Positions 9,252 to 18,393 of a stretch of DNA of 64,000 bases are shown piece by piece. Each line of letters begins with the position of its first letter. Position 1 is the stretch's first letter. The position numbers and the translations under genes are program-made. The notes beneath the pieces are model-generated. The model was not told where the DNA came from. It saw nothing but the letters and a program-made list of their open reading frames with translations, and searched no databases. This DNA comes from DATGZX01 sp035296965 (GTDB lineage: Bacteria > Planctomycetota > Planctomycetia > Gemmatales > Gemmataceae). The DNA is taken from assembly GCA_035296965.1 (NCBI GenBank), contig DATGZX010000280.1, positions 40,798-104,797 on the forward strand, read 5' to 3'.

Positions 9252-10676
9252 ATGAGCGAATCTGACCAGCGCACCGGGCTCGAACCCCGGTCTGTCTACC
9301 AGACCAGTAGTGGGATCGAGGAAGACGAACCTCCCGGTAGTCCGAGACGCCATCCCATCTGGCGCGACGTTTCCGATCACCACTGGAACGATTGGCGGTG
9401 GCAATCACAAAATGCCATTCGCTCGGTCAGGCAACTCAGAGACCTTCTCCCCTTCAGCTCCGAAGAACTCGAGGCCATTGGCGCTCTCGAGGGCGAGTAC
9501 AAGCTCGCCATTCCCCCGTACTATTTCTCGTTGATCGATCCCGAGGACCCGAACGATCCCATTCGTCTGCAATCGGTCTCGTCCTCCCTGGAGATGCGCA
9601 ACGATTCGGGGTACGAGCTGGAAGATCCGCTCGAAGAGGACAAGGATGCACCGGTGCCCGGTTTGACGCACCGCTATCCGGATCGAGCGCTGCTGGTCAC
9701 CACCCACGTCTGCACCATGTATTGCCGCTTCTGCACGCGCAAGCGGGCAACGATGGTTCGGGGCGGTTGGGACGCCGTCAGCCGCAATGACGAACGCATG
9801 GTCGAATATGTCCGGGACCACCCGGAAATCCGCGACGTCATTGTCTCCGGCGGCGATCCGCTGACTCTGCCCGTCAACAAGCTCCGCTTCTTCCTGGAAA
9901 ACCTGGCAGCGATCGCGCACGTCGACGTCATTCGCATCGGCACGCGCGTGCCCGTGACGCTGCCGCAGAAGCTGTTCGATCAGGAACTCGTGGACTTGCT
10001 GGCATCGGCCGAGAAGGTTTGGATTCAAACGCACTTCAATCATCCACGAGAGATTACGCCGGAAGCCGCCCGGGTCTGCAAGACCCTCCTGCGCGCCGGC
10101 ATGCCCGTGAACAACCACACGGTACTTTTGAAGGGGGTCAACGACTCGCTCGACACGATGCGGCGGCTGATGCGTGCACTTTTGCGCATCAAGGTCCGCC
10201 CGTATTACCTATTCCATTGCGATCCGGTCATCGGTGCCGGCCACTTTCGCACCTCGGTGTGGAAAGGGTTGGAGATCATGGAAGGCTTGCGTGGCCACAT
10301 GTCCGGCCTGGGAATACCGACCTACGTGGTCGACAGCCCGCATGGCGGCGGCAAGATCCCGCTCATGCCCAACTACCTGGTCTCCGCATCCGACGACGCG
10401 GTCGTGCTCCGCAACTTCGAAGGCATGCTCGTTCGCTATCAAGCGGAAGACAAGCCCAACATGGTGCAGCCGACAGCCACGCGTGGCGTCAGCTCCTTGT
10501 TGCAGGGGACCAAGAGCGTCCTCATGCCCGAGAACAACGAGCGCATGGCGCGCCGGCAGCTGCACATCCTCAATCACGAGGAAGACAACTCCCATCACAC
10601 GAACGGACACGCCAACGGTTGCTGTTCCGAGAATCCACACACGGAGGAATTGGTGCCCTTACAACTCATCGACTAA
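9252..10676 (+). CDS. kamA: KamA-type radical SAM lysine 2,3-aminomutase
   Basis: Encodes 474 residues. The radical SAM cluster motif is C154-x3-C158-x2-C161 in 'THVCTMYCRFCTRKR'. 'VSGGDPLTLP' follows in the SAM-binding region, and the PLP-binding lysine is K368 in 'SPHGGGKIPLMPNY'. The size exceeds EpmB (about 340) and fits KamA (about 415) with an N-terminal addition and a His/Asn-rich C-terminal tail. It would convert L-lysine to beta-lysine; KamA-like enzymes outside lysine fermentation have also been linked to EF-P lysine modification or osmolyte synthesis. GGAGG lies 13 bp upstream of the ATG. Confidence 0.88.
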   Translation: MSESDQRTGLEPRSVYQTSSGIEEDEPPGSPRRHPIWRDVSDHHWNDWRWQSQNAIRSVRQLRDLLPFSSEELEAIGALEGEYKLAIPPYYFSLIDPEDPNDPIRLQSVSSSLEMRNDSGYELEDPLEEDKDAPVPGLTHRYPDRALLVTTHVCTMYCRFCTRKRATMVRGGWDAVSRNDERMVEYVRDHPEIRDVIVSGGDPLTLPVNKLRFFLENLAAIAHVDVIRIGTRVPVTLPQKLFDQELVDLLASAEKVWIQTHFNHPREITPEAARVCKTLLRAGMPVNNHTVLLKGVNDSLDTMRRLMRALLRIKVRPYYLFHCDPVIGAGHFRTSVWKGLEIMEGLRGHMSGLGIPTYVVDSPHGGGKIPLMPNYLVSASDDAVVLRNFEGMLVRYQAEDKPNMVQPTATRGVSSLLQGTKSVLMPENNERMARRQLHILNHEEDNSHHTNGHANGCCSENPHTEELVPLQLID

Positions 10677-10696
10677 GCCAACTGGCTGGTAATCAG

Positions 10697-10717
10697 GCAC
10701 AAGCTATTAGCTTGTGC
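10697..10717. repeat. Short palindrome, 'gcacaagct' family, copy 1
   Basis: The arms gcacaagct and agcttgtgc are separated by 3 bp. The same palindrome recurs at 10753-10775, 43412-43438 and 43478-43498. Confidence 0.85.
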
Positions 10718-10752
10718 TACATCCGGTCCGCTCGACGCTGACCGGCACCCGT

Positions 10753-10775
10753 AGCACAAGCTGGTAGCTTGTGCT
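10753..10775. repeat. Short palindrome, 'gcacaagct' family, copy 2
   Basis: Perfect 10-bp arms (agcacaagct / agcttgtgct) around a 3-bp loop, 35 bp from copy 1. Confidence 0.85.
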
Positions 10776-10792
10776 GTTTTCCAGGGAGTCAC

Positions 10793-10848
10793 CCGGCCCC
10801 TTACGGGGCACGGCTCGCCATGGCGAGGCGTGCTCCGTAAGGGGCCGG
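10793..10848. repeat. GC-rich palindrome, 'ccggcccctga' family, copy 1
   Basis: An imperfect 56-bp inverted repeat built of 'ccggccccttacgg' and its complement around 'cggctcgcc'. The same element occurs at 18151-18207, 29165-29220, 35154-35192 (left arm degenerate) and 49656-49713. Confidence 0.85.
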
Positions 10849-10950
10849 ATGAAAGAACAGAAGGAAACGCACCGCAACGTCGGATCACCGGTTTTTCCCT
10901 CCGTAGAAGGTTCCGGTAAAATCACTCTTGCACTGGCTTTCGCCTTTTTC

Positions 10951-11361
10951 ATGAGCATCGTCGACGAAATCCTCAATCGGGCCCTTGAGCTTTCGCAGCC
11001 AGAGCGCGCCGCGCTAGCCCATCGCTTGCTTCTAAGCCTGGAACCACAGGACTTCGACCAGGATTGTGAGGAGGCCTGGCAAGCTGAACTCGAAGTGCGA
11101 TTGGCGATGGCGGAGCGCGGCGAGGCTGATGCCGGCGACAGGCGCGACGCACTCGCGCGGATGCGGGAAAACTTGTCAGCAGGCGCAGGAAAGGGTCCTG
11201 CCACCTTTTCTATCGCGCGAGAAAATCCTAGACCCGATCAGCCTCCTCCTTCCTCTTATAAGGAAAAGGCCTTCTCTTCAGGAGATTCGAGCGCATGGCC
11301 CGGACGCAACTTCACAGCGCCCTACGACAGTTTCGCGGATTGCTGGAGGCCGAGCACCTGA
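10951..11361 (+). CDS. Orphan addiction-module antitoxin-like protein with run-on C-terminus
   Basis: From ATG 10951 the first 75 residues ('ILNRALELSQPERAALAHRL' and on) match the putative addiction-module component family (Unstab_antitox type), whose members usually end at about 75 residues and pair with a ParE/RelE toxin. Here the frame continues for about 60 residues of low-complexity sequence and overlaps the start of the ECF sigma gene by 67 bp, and no toxin follows. The tail suggests a lost stop codon or frameshift and decay after loss of the toxin. No good ribosome-binding site is visible. Confidence 0.5.
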   Translation: MSIVDEILNRALELSQPERAALAHRLLLSLEPQDFDQDCEEAWQAELEVRLAMAERGEADAGDRRDALARMRENLSAGAGKGPATFSIARENPRPDQPPPSSYKEKAFSSGDSSAWPGRNFTAPYDSFADCWRPST

Positions 11362-13319
11362 CACAATTAAGCGACGCCCGGTTGCTCGAGTGCTTTATCC
11401 ATAACCGGGATGAACGCGCTTTTGCCCTCCTCGTGGAGCGACACGGTCGCCTCGTGTGGAGTGCTTGCCGGCAATTCCTCCGCCATGAACAAGACGTGGA
11501 GGATGCGTACCAGGCAGCCTTCCTTGTGCTGGTGCGCCGGGCGGCTTCCATTCGCCGGGGACAGACCGTCGCCTGCTGGCTCTACCGCGTGGCCTCACGC
11601 ATTGCCCGGAAACTAGACATGGATCGAATCAAGCGCCTTCGGCGCGAAACCAAAGCGTTGCGGGCTCTGGAATCACCCCCCGACCAAGACTTGACCTGGA
11701 GGGAATTGCAGAGGCTTCTCGAGGAGGAACTCGGGCGCTTGCCGGAGAAGTATCAGGCGCCGTTCGTTCTCTGCTGCCTGGAGGGCAAGAGCAAGTCGGA
11801 GGCGGCACGGCAGCTGGGCTGGAAGGAAGGAACGGTGTCGAGCAGGCTGGCGCAAGCCCGGAAGCGCTTGCAACAAAGTCTCAGCCGGCGCGGCATTGCC
11901 TTGGCCTCTGTTCTAAGCGCAGCCGATCTCTTGTTACATGACAAGGCCGCGCCAGCGGGCCTGGCCCATGCGACCATCAAGGCCGCCTCTTGGGTTCTGG
12001 CAGGCGGAGCGACCCAAAACCTGCTTTCGCCTGGAGTCGTCGCCCTAATCGAAGGAGCAATAAAGACCATGTTCGTGTCAAAAATCAAAACAACCATCAC
12101 GGTCGCCCTGACAGTTTGTCTGGCTGCCACTGGCACCGTTGCCATGGCCTGGCAGCGACACTCCGGGGTTGTCCCACTCAACGTAGAACTCGCGGGAGTC
12201 TTTACTACCCGTGATTTCGACGAGCCGGAAAATAGAACGCCGGATCAATCAGCTGCCCGGGCCGCGAAGCCCACCAAGAACCCCTGGGTTGGTATCGCCA
12301 GTAGAGAAACCAATGCAGGGCCGGAGGTGGCGGTTCAGTTCGAGGATGGCCACCGGCGGACATACAGTGCGTCCGCGGACAGCGTGCTCCTTTCGTATAT
12401 GGGGGACAATTGCCTGGGAGGGCATGAAGTGCTGTCCATTGATATGGATGACACGAATCGAATGTTGCTGAGGTTCGATTTGCCCCGCGGAGGACGCGTG
12501 AAGAAGGCGGAATTGCTCTTGGCGCGCTCGCAAACGCCGCACCCGATTCCGCCCAAGCCGATCACTCTCTCCTTCCACGAACTCAAGGAATCGTGGCAGG
12601 AGAACAAAGCCACCTGGAATCGGCAACCCGCCTTTGAACCACGTTCAACGCTGACCGCCCAGATCGATCCCGCCAACAGGGAGTACCGCATCGACGTGAC
12701 GGCATTGGTCCGCCGAGTCGTCGAAGATGGCGCGACCAACCACGGCTGGCTTGTGCGCATCGATACCCCGCTGGCGACCCATGATCCCAAAGCCGGCGGA
12801 GCGCCCGCGGGCTGGTCCTGTCACGGCACCGAATATGTCTTTGCCCTCGACGACGCGGTCCGGCTTGGCGGCAAACACAGTTGCCGGATCGAAGGCCGCG
12901 CCCAGGACGCTTCAAGCTTTGCAATGATGAGCCAAACCATCCGCGCGGATGACTACCGCGGTCAGCGCATTCGCCTCTCAGCGCACTTCAAAACGGAGGG
13001 GCTCCAGGGCATGGCAACCTTGTGGATGCGAATTGACGGTGACCAAGGTTTACTGGGCATCGACAAATCGATCGATGAGGCCGTCCGCGGCACCTTGGAT
13101 TGGCGGCCGGCGCACATCGTTCTCGACGTGCCCGAGGAGAGCAAAACGATCCGCTTCGCCGTCTTGGTCGAAGGTGCCGGCAAAGCATGGGTCGACAATT
13201 TGAAATTGGAAGCTGTCGATCGCTCTGTGCCGCTCACCAACGCGCTCGTGCGGCCGGCTGTTACTCATGAGCGTAAGCCGACACTGCCGCGGCAGCCGGT
13301 AAACATGGATTTCGAATAA
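11295..13319 (+). CDS. ECF sigma factor fused to membrane segment and extracytoplasmic domains
   Basis: Encodes 674 residues. Residues 30-105 are sigma region 2 and about 135-195 are region 4 with the helix-turn-helix 'KSEAARQLGWKEGTVSSR'. A single transmembrane helix lies at about 266-286. The rest is predicted to be outside the cytoplasm: residues about 355-500 resemble a DNRLRE-type beta domain ('LLRFDLPRGGRVKKAELLL', 'SWQENKATWNRQP'), and about 510-655 resemble a carbohydrate-binding jelly roll. Such sigma-TM-sensor fusions are known in Planctomycetota and would let the protein sense a ligand outside and transcribe inside without a separate anti-sigma factor. AGGAG lies upstream of ATG 11295. 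Confidence 0.82.
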   Translation: MARTQLHSALRQFRGLLEAEHLTQLSDARLLECFIHNRDERAFALLVERHGRLVWSACRQFLRHEQDVEDAYQAAFLVLVRRAASIRRGQTVACWLYRVASRIARKLDMDRIKRLRRETKALRALESPPDQDLTWRELQRLLEEELGRLPEKYQAPFVLCCLEGKSKSEAARQLGWKEGTVSSRLAQARKRLQQSLSRRGIALASVLSAADLLLHDKAAPAGLAHATIKAASWVLAGGATQNLLSPGVVALIEGAIKTMFVSKIKTTITVALTVCLAATGTVAMAWQRHSGVVPLNVELAGVFTTRDFDEPENRTPDQSAARAAKPTKNPWVGIASRETNAGPEVAVQFEDGHRRTYSASADSVLLSYMGDNCLGGHEVLSIDMDDTNRMLLRFDLPRGGRVKKAELLLARSQTPHPIPPKPITLSFHELKESWQENKATWNRQPAFEPRSTLTAQIDPANREYRIDVTALVRRVVEDGATNHGWLVRIDTPLATHDPKAGGAPAGWSCHGTEYVFALDDAVRLGGKHSCRIEGRAQDASSFAMMSQTIRADDYRGQRIRLSAHFKTEGLQGMATLWMRIDGDQGLLGIDKSIDEAVRGTLDWRPAHIVLDVPEESKTIRFAVLVEGAGKAWVDNLKLEAVDRSVPLTNALVRPAVTHERKPTLPRQPVNMDFE

Positions 13320-13326
13320 AAGAACC

Positions 13327-13348
13327 AGGTGTCAGGACCCTTTTCTGC
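13327..13348 (+). repeat. Inverted repeat flanking RAYT transposase (one end)
   Basis: The 22-bp sequence here is the exact reverse complement of 14071-14092 on the other side of the transposase gene. Confidence 0.9.
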
Positions 13349-14039
13349 GTTTACTTTCCGCTCTCTTGGCCGGCCGGCCCCGCGGCCGGAACGTGCTCTC
13401 CAGGCCGAGGCGCTTGGCCACGCGTTTCGACCAACTCTCCGGGCCGTACGGCTGCCCGCGCTGCACGCACCGTCGCAGTGCCTCCAGTTCGGCCTCGCTT
13501 TGCGCACGGTCGACCTCCTGGAGCCAGTTCGACGGCTCGGCCAGCGGCCAGGGGCTCAGCAGTGATGGAGCGGGGCTTTCGGCTTGCTGCCGGTGCCACA
13601 AACTGCACCAACGCCAGGCTTCAGCGCGGCGCACCAGGCCGGCCCGCAAGGCATTCCGCTCCACGTAGCGGCAGACCTGCAGGAAATGTTCGTCCTGTAC
13701 GACGGGAAACGACTTGAAGCGACCCTGATACAAGTGACCCGTGCCCGCGTCACGGTAATGGGCATGCCAGCGTTGCGTGTGGGTCAGCGTCAACCAATGC
13801 CCAAAATCGGAAAGCTCGCCATCGGCCCGCGGCCAGAGCAGTAAATGCCAGTGGTTGGGCATCAGGCAATAGCATAGCAGTCGGATGCCGGGCACGTGTT
13901 CCAGAGCCTCCGCGAGGATGCGCTCGAACGCCGCATAGTCGCCGTCCTTCTGAAAGATCGGCAGCCTTCCATTCGCGCGATTGAGGACGTGATAGACGTA
14001 GCCACCTAGAGCAACACGATGTGGTCGTCCCATGGCCAT
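13332..14039 (-). CDS. REP-associated tyrosine transposase (RAYT, Y1 HUH family)
   Basis: Encodes 235 residues. The HUH metal-binding motif is 'MPNHWHLLLWP' and the catalytic tyrosine lies in 'CRYVERNALRAGLV'; both are intact, so the enzyme could still nick single-stranded DNA. The N-terminal 'HVLNRANGRLPIF' is also typical of RAYTs. The C-terminus is very basic. Perfect 22-bp inverted repeats lie at either end (13327-13348, overlapping the 3' end of the gene, and 14071-14092), which fits a transposase bracketed by its REP sequence. Confidence 0.88.
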   Translation of the reverse strand: MAMGRPHRVALGGYVYHVLNRANGRLPIFQKDGDYAAFERILAEALEHVPGIRLLCYCLMPNHWHLLLWPRADGELSDFGHWLTLTHTQRWHAHYRDAGTGHLYQGRFKSFPVVQDEHFLQVCRYVERNALRAGLVRRAEAWRWCSLWHRQQAESPAPSLLSPWPLAEPSNWLQEVDRAQSEAELEALRRCVQRGQPYGPESWSKRVAKRLGLESTFRPRGRPAKRAESKRRKGS

Positions 14040-14070
14040 CGACGATAGCCCGGGCGGGGGTTCGTGTCAA

Positions 14071-14092
14071 GCAGAAAAGGGTCCTGACACCT
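14071..14092 (-). repeat. Inverted repeat flanking RAYT transposase (other end)
   Basis: Exact reverse complement of 13327-13348. It is followed by a T-run, so in RNA the two copies could also act as terminators. Confidence 0.9.
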
Positions 14093-14096
14093 TTTT

Positions 14097-16891
14097 TTAG
14101 CGGGCCTTGTCCACCTCTTGACGGAGGACGGCGATGGGCATGGAATTCTTTGGCTTCGAACCGGTCTGCAAGTAGTTGACAAAGACGTCCAGGAGCCAAC
14201 GACCCGCTGCGTTTGCCGGGCCATCGTGGCGTAGAGCGCTGACCATAAGCTTGCCCTTGCCCACGCGCGTCTCGAAGAGCAGTCCGTGCGTCTTCACACG
14301 CTCGATGTCATGGGTATCCCAGAGCATCACGATCGGATCAACCTGCTGGAGATAGCCAACGTCGGGAATTACCGGGCCGGCCAGATCAAAGGCTTGTGTC
14401 TCGACGAGTAGCTCGCGTGGGATGAGATTGAGGAGTTGATGCGTCGAGATATAGGGCCCGCCGCGCAGGAACCAGTGCTCGTCCAGCGGGAAGCTATGGC
14501 GCTTGCCGTCAGGGAGGAGCAAGACCTTGCCGCCGGCTTCGAGAAGTTGGAACAGCCGGTCGTCAAACGCCTGGGCAACAACCACGCCGGAAGGATCTTG
14601 AGCGCCCAGGGGCAAGGCCGCGGGCGCGAGTGCGCGCATCAAGGCGTCTGTGCAGGAGGCATGCAGCCAGACGTGCGGTTGCTGGGCAGGCTCGGCACGG
14701 GGAACGATCCAGATCGGCCATTCGTTGGCGTGCACCGCACTGGGGGTGGCCAAGGTGGCTTTACCCGGAAGCGGGTCGGCCGATCCACGCGCGGCAAAAC
14801 CGGAGCAATGGTCAGGGCGTCTCGCACGCTGCCCGGCTCCTGGCGCAGGCCGACTTTGTCCGCCCGGAAGATGGGCTGTGCATCGCCTTCTTTGTGTATG
14901 GAAATCGTCAGAGCGCCATCCACCAATCGGCCAGAACCGAAATGGCTGATGGACACATCCGCCTGGAGCTTTTCTCCGGCGAAGAAGGTTCGGCAATCGT
15001 TGGGAGTGCGGAGGAGACACATGGTGTCGTTGTGCCAATCCCAGTCGGCGGGAGTCCACTTGGGTTTGCCGGCGTAATCGAGCAGGCCCATGCTTGCCAT
15101 GGAGAAGTCCCGGAGGACGCTGACCACGTAGCCCCCGGCAGGAATTTCTCGACGGAACGCTTCGATCTGGTACTTCCGCATGAGCAGGGCATAGCGGAGG
15201 GATTCCGTTCGGAGCGACTCGAGTCCCCTCGGCCCCGCGACGCTTCTCATGTGGCTCAACCAGCGCGGTTCGTCAGCCAGAAAGTGGGGAACCCAAAAGG
15301 GACGAAGGTTGCCTGTAGCTGTCGGCACCGCGTCGGGCGCGGTCCAGGTGTCTGCAGCAATGGCCTCACCCAGAAGGAGCGGCTTGAGGCCGTGCTCGTT
15401 GACATATGTGCGCAGCCCCTTGAGCGCGGGCACCCAGGTATGGTTGTTGCCATAAGGATGATCGTCGTAAAAGTCGCAGATGCGATTCCAGGCGATCCAA
15501 CTGCTGTTGTCTTCGATGAGGCTGCCCGGAATCATGCGGTGGGCGAGGATATACAGCTGCCGCAGCACGAGCGGATCCACATCGCGCCCGCTCTCGCAAG
15601 TCAGGCTGCGGAGGATCACGGAGGCGTGATTGCGGTCGTAAGCCAAGAATTCACTGAACTCCGCCGTCAGCGTTGGCGCGTGGGCCACGGTCAAGTTAGC
15701 GTGCCAGGTCGGGTACTCCATCCATGCCAGAATCCCCATTTCGTCAGCCAGCTCCAGGCAGCGGCGGGGTGGTACCCACAGGCAGAATTTCATGAGGTTG
15801 AAGCCCAAACCCCGGGCAAATCGGAAATCGCGCCGGTAGGTCTCTTCCTCCGGGGCTGGGGCCAGGCTGGGAGGATAGTATCCCCAGTTCAATATCCCGC
15901 GCACTTGCAATGGCTTGCCGTTGAGCAACAGCTCGCCGCCACGCGCCTCGATCTTGCGAAAGGCCACGGCGGCTGTGATCTGATCTGTCCAGCCGCCATT
16001 CGCTGGTCCAATGAGAACTTCGATGTCATAGAGGTCCGGACGCTCAGGGCACCAGGGCCGGATATTGGCGACAGGTACCACCGCCTGCAACAATCCATTC
16101 CGGAGGGCAGCATCTGCTCGAATGCCGTCCGTACCAAGATCGGTCTGCTTGCGGAGAACAGGCTGCGAACTGTCCCTGGCAGCAGCACCACGGGGCTCAG
16201 GATGGAAAGCCTGTGCCGTCCACTGGTCCGTGCCACGCAAGCGATATCTCAACTCCATGCGGGCGATAGCAGCGGCATGGCGGCCCAGCACGGGGACTTC
16301 GACGCGCACGCAGCGCTTTTCCAGATCGCCAACCGCCAGAAGACGCAGATCGTCCAGATACGTTTCGGGAACAACCTCGAGTTGCACGTCTTGCCATAAG
16401 CCGCCGAAATGTGGAGCAATCACCGGCAGGAAGCCTTGTGTATCATGGCCAACCTTTTCATCGAGGCGCACCCGCAGCTCATGCGGGCGGCACGGCACGG
16501 CACGACGGGTTTCGTCAGTGACATCGCAACGGAAGGGTGTCCAGGCGCCCAAATGGCTCCCCACCTTGAAATTATTCCACCACACGTCGGCAAGGGTGGC
16601 CGCCGCCTCGAAGCGGACAAGGATGCGGCGGTTTTCCGGAACCGGCACGGGCGCGACCGTTTTCTTGTACCAGCCGATGCCATGAAATGCGTCGCCTTCG
16701 TGGCTCTGAAAACTTGATGGAACGGTGACGGTGGCCCAACTTGCGGGAGAAACAGCGTCGCGGCGGAAGAACCAGGTTCCGTTAAGGGAACGCACCTCCC
16801 GATAGGGGTTTGGTCCAGCGGCCGCACAGCTCGGTACAGCAAAAAAGACAATCAATGCGCTCGAGTAGACCCAAGAGCGAGCCATCCTCAT
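14097..16891 (-). pseudogene. Glycoside hydrolase family 2 protein, split by a frameshift near 14760-14790
   Basis: The first frame (16891 down to about 14780) has a signal peptide ('SALIVFFAVPSCAAA'), a GH2 sugar-binding jelly roll ('SLNGTWFFRRD', 'GIGWYKKTV'), Ig-like region and TIM barrel. The catalytic acid/base region reads 'RSLTCESG' where NE is usual, and a nucleophile candidate is in 'PLLLGEAIA'. Homology then passes to the second frame, from about 14790 down to the stop at 14097 ('ATLATPSAVHANEWPIWIVP' onward). Joined, the product would be about 930 residues. Either the gene is a recent pseudogene or the assembly has one indel. It was probably a secreted glycosidase. Confidence 0.7.
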
Positions 16892-17113
16892 GGTGGTGGT
16901 CCTCGTATGGTCCGGAGCAATCAGGCAAATCTTGCCTCAGTTCACCACGGTCCGTGTCATTTGTCGATAGTATTGGCTGGAACCTGCATCCTTTCTGCGG
17001 TGTTGACCGGAACGGATCCGAGTCGGGTGAAGGAGTAGAAGAAAACTCACCGCACCGCAGAGAGACCACGCGACAACGTTGCCTTTTGCTCACTGTCCCC
17101 TTACCTTTTTCTT

Positions 17114-18136
17114 ATGCGCATCGGCATCACCTATGACTTGAAAGTCGACGCCGCGCCGCAGCCCGGCGAGCCGGACGATTTTCAGGAAGAATTCGACAGC
17201 CCGGCCACGATCGAGGCGATCGCCAACGTCCTGCGCGGCCTGGGTCACGAGGTGGAAAAGCTGGGCGACGGCCGGGAGCTGCTCGGGCACCTGCTGGCCA
17301 GGCCGCCCGAGTTCGTCTTCAATTTCGCGGAAGGGCAGGGGATCAGCCGGTCCCGCGAGGCACGCGTTCCCGCCGTTCTGGAAATGCTCGGCATCCCCTA
17401 CACCGGCTCCGATCCGCTGACCCTGGCCGTCACACTCGACAAGGATTGCGCCAAGCGCCTCGTGCAATCCGCGGGTGGCGCCATTCCCGCCGGCCTCCTG
17501 GCCCAGCCTTGTCGCGACGGTTCCTGGTTGCTCGGCGCCGATGCTTCCGCTGATTTCGACGCTCTCGCCGCCGGCCTTCCCTATCCCGTCATCGTGAAGC
17601 CTGCCTGGGAAGGCTCCAGCAAGGGCATCCGCCAGAAATGCCTGGTCGATCGCCCCGCCGAACTGCGGGCCGTTCTCGACTCGGTCGGCCGCGACCATCG
17701 GCAACCGGTCCTCGTTGAAGAATTCATTCGCGGAGACGAGTTGACGGTCGGAGTGGTCGGCAACGACCCGCCGAAGATCGTCGGCATCATGCGCGTCGTA
17801 CCGACGACCGCGACCGACCGCTTCATCTACAGCCTGGAAGTGAAACGGGACTACGAAAACCGCGTCCGCTACGAATGCCCCTCCCAGTTGTCCGCCGCCG
17901 CCACGGCAGCGGTCCGCCAGGCAGCCTTGATGGCGTACCGAGCCCTAGGCTGCCGTGACGTGGCCCGTTTGGACTTCCGCCTGCGCGACGGCATCCCTTA
18001 CTTCCTCGAGGTGAACCCTCTGCCGGGCCTCAACCCCCAGACGAGCGACCTGGTGATCCTCGCGCGCCTCAGCGGCTGGAGCTATCCTCAGCTGATCGGC
18101 GCGATCCTGCAGTCGGCGCTCGACAGGGTCGCCTGA
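17114..18136 (+). CDS. DDL-like ATP-grasp ligase
   Basis: Encodes 340 residues, the size of D-alanine--D-alanine ligase. The ATP-grasp region shows 'TLDKDCAKRLVQSAG', 'YPVIVKPAWEGSSKGI', 'QPVLVEEFIRGDELTVGVV' and the metal-binding 'VARLDFRLRDGIPYFLEVNPLPGL'. The N-terminal 'GGxSxExxxS' motif of true Ddl enzymes is absent ('MRIGITYDLKVDA' instead). It is therefore an ATP-dependent carboxylate-amine ligase of the DDL group whose substrate may not be D-Ala. A second, divergent relative is at 27309-28313. Confidence 0.78.
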   Translation: MRIGITYDLKVDAAPQPGEPDDFQEEFDSPATIEAIANVLRGLGHEVEKLGDGRELLGHLLARPPEFVFNFAEGQGISRSREARVPAVLEMLGIPYTGSDPLTLAVTLDKDCAKRLVQSAGGAIPAGLLAQPCRDGSWLLGADASADFDALAAGLPYPVIVKPAWEGSSKGIRQKCLVDRPAELRAVLDSVGRDHRQPVLVEEFIRGDELTVGVVGNDPPKIVGIMRVVPTTATDRFIYSLEVKRDYENRVRYECPSQLSAAATAAVRQAALMAYRALGCRDVARLDFRLRDGIPYFLEVNPLPGLNPQTSDLVILARLSGWSYPQLIGAILQSALDRVA

Positions 18137-18150
18137 AGCTTTCGGAGTCA

Positions 18151-18207
18151 CCCGGCCCCTGATGGGGCGCGGCTCGCCAGGCGAGCCGTGCCCCGTCAGG
18201 AGCCGGG
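18151..18207. repeat. GC-rich palindrome, 'ccggcccctga' family, copy 2
   Basis: 57-bp imperfect inverted repeat, 15 bp after the stop of the DDL-like gene. It may stabilise or terminate that mRNA. The remaining gap to 18393 has no recognised gene. Confidence 0.85.
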
Positions 18208-18393
18208 TTAAGCGCGCTGGGGGCCACCCACCCCATCGTCGAATTCGAGCCCAGTTTGCGCAGTTTGCCACCCTGTCCTTCAGCTCCGAAGGATTACCAA
18301 AACAGATGAAGACCGCAACTTGATACGGCCGATACAAAGTGCCGAGACGACATCGTCTTAAGACCTCGGCCAGGGAGTGGCCGGCAAGCCGCA

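Noticed and set aside
10697..10848. CRISPR array
   Set aside because: The repeats are palindromes of two different families with irregular spacing and no spacers of equal length; no cas genes are nearby.
14630..16399. 589-codon frame on the + strand
   Set aside because: Antisense of the GH2 gene, which has clear signal peptide and glycosidase motifs.
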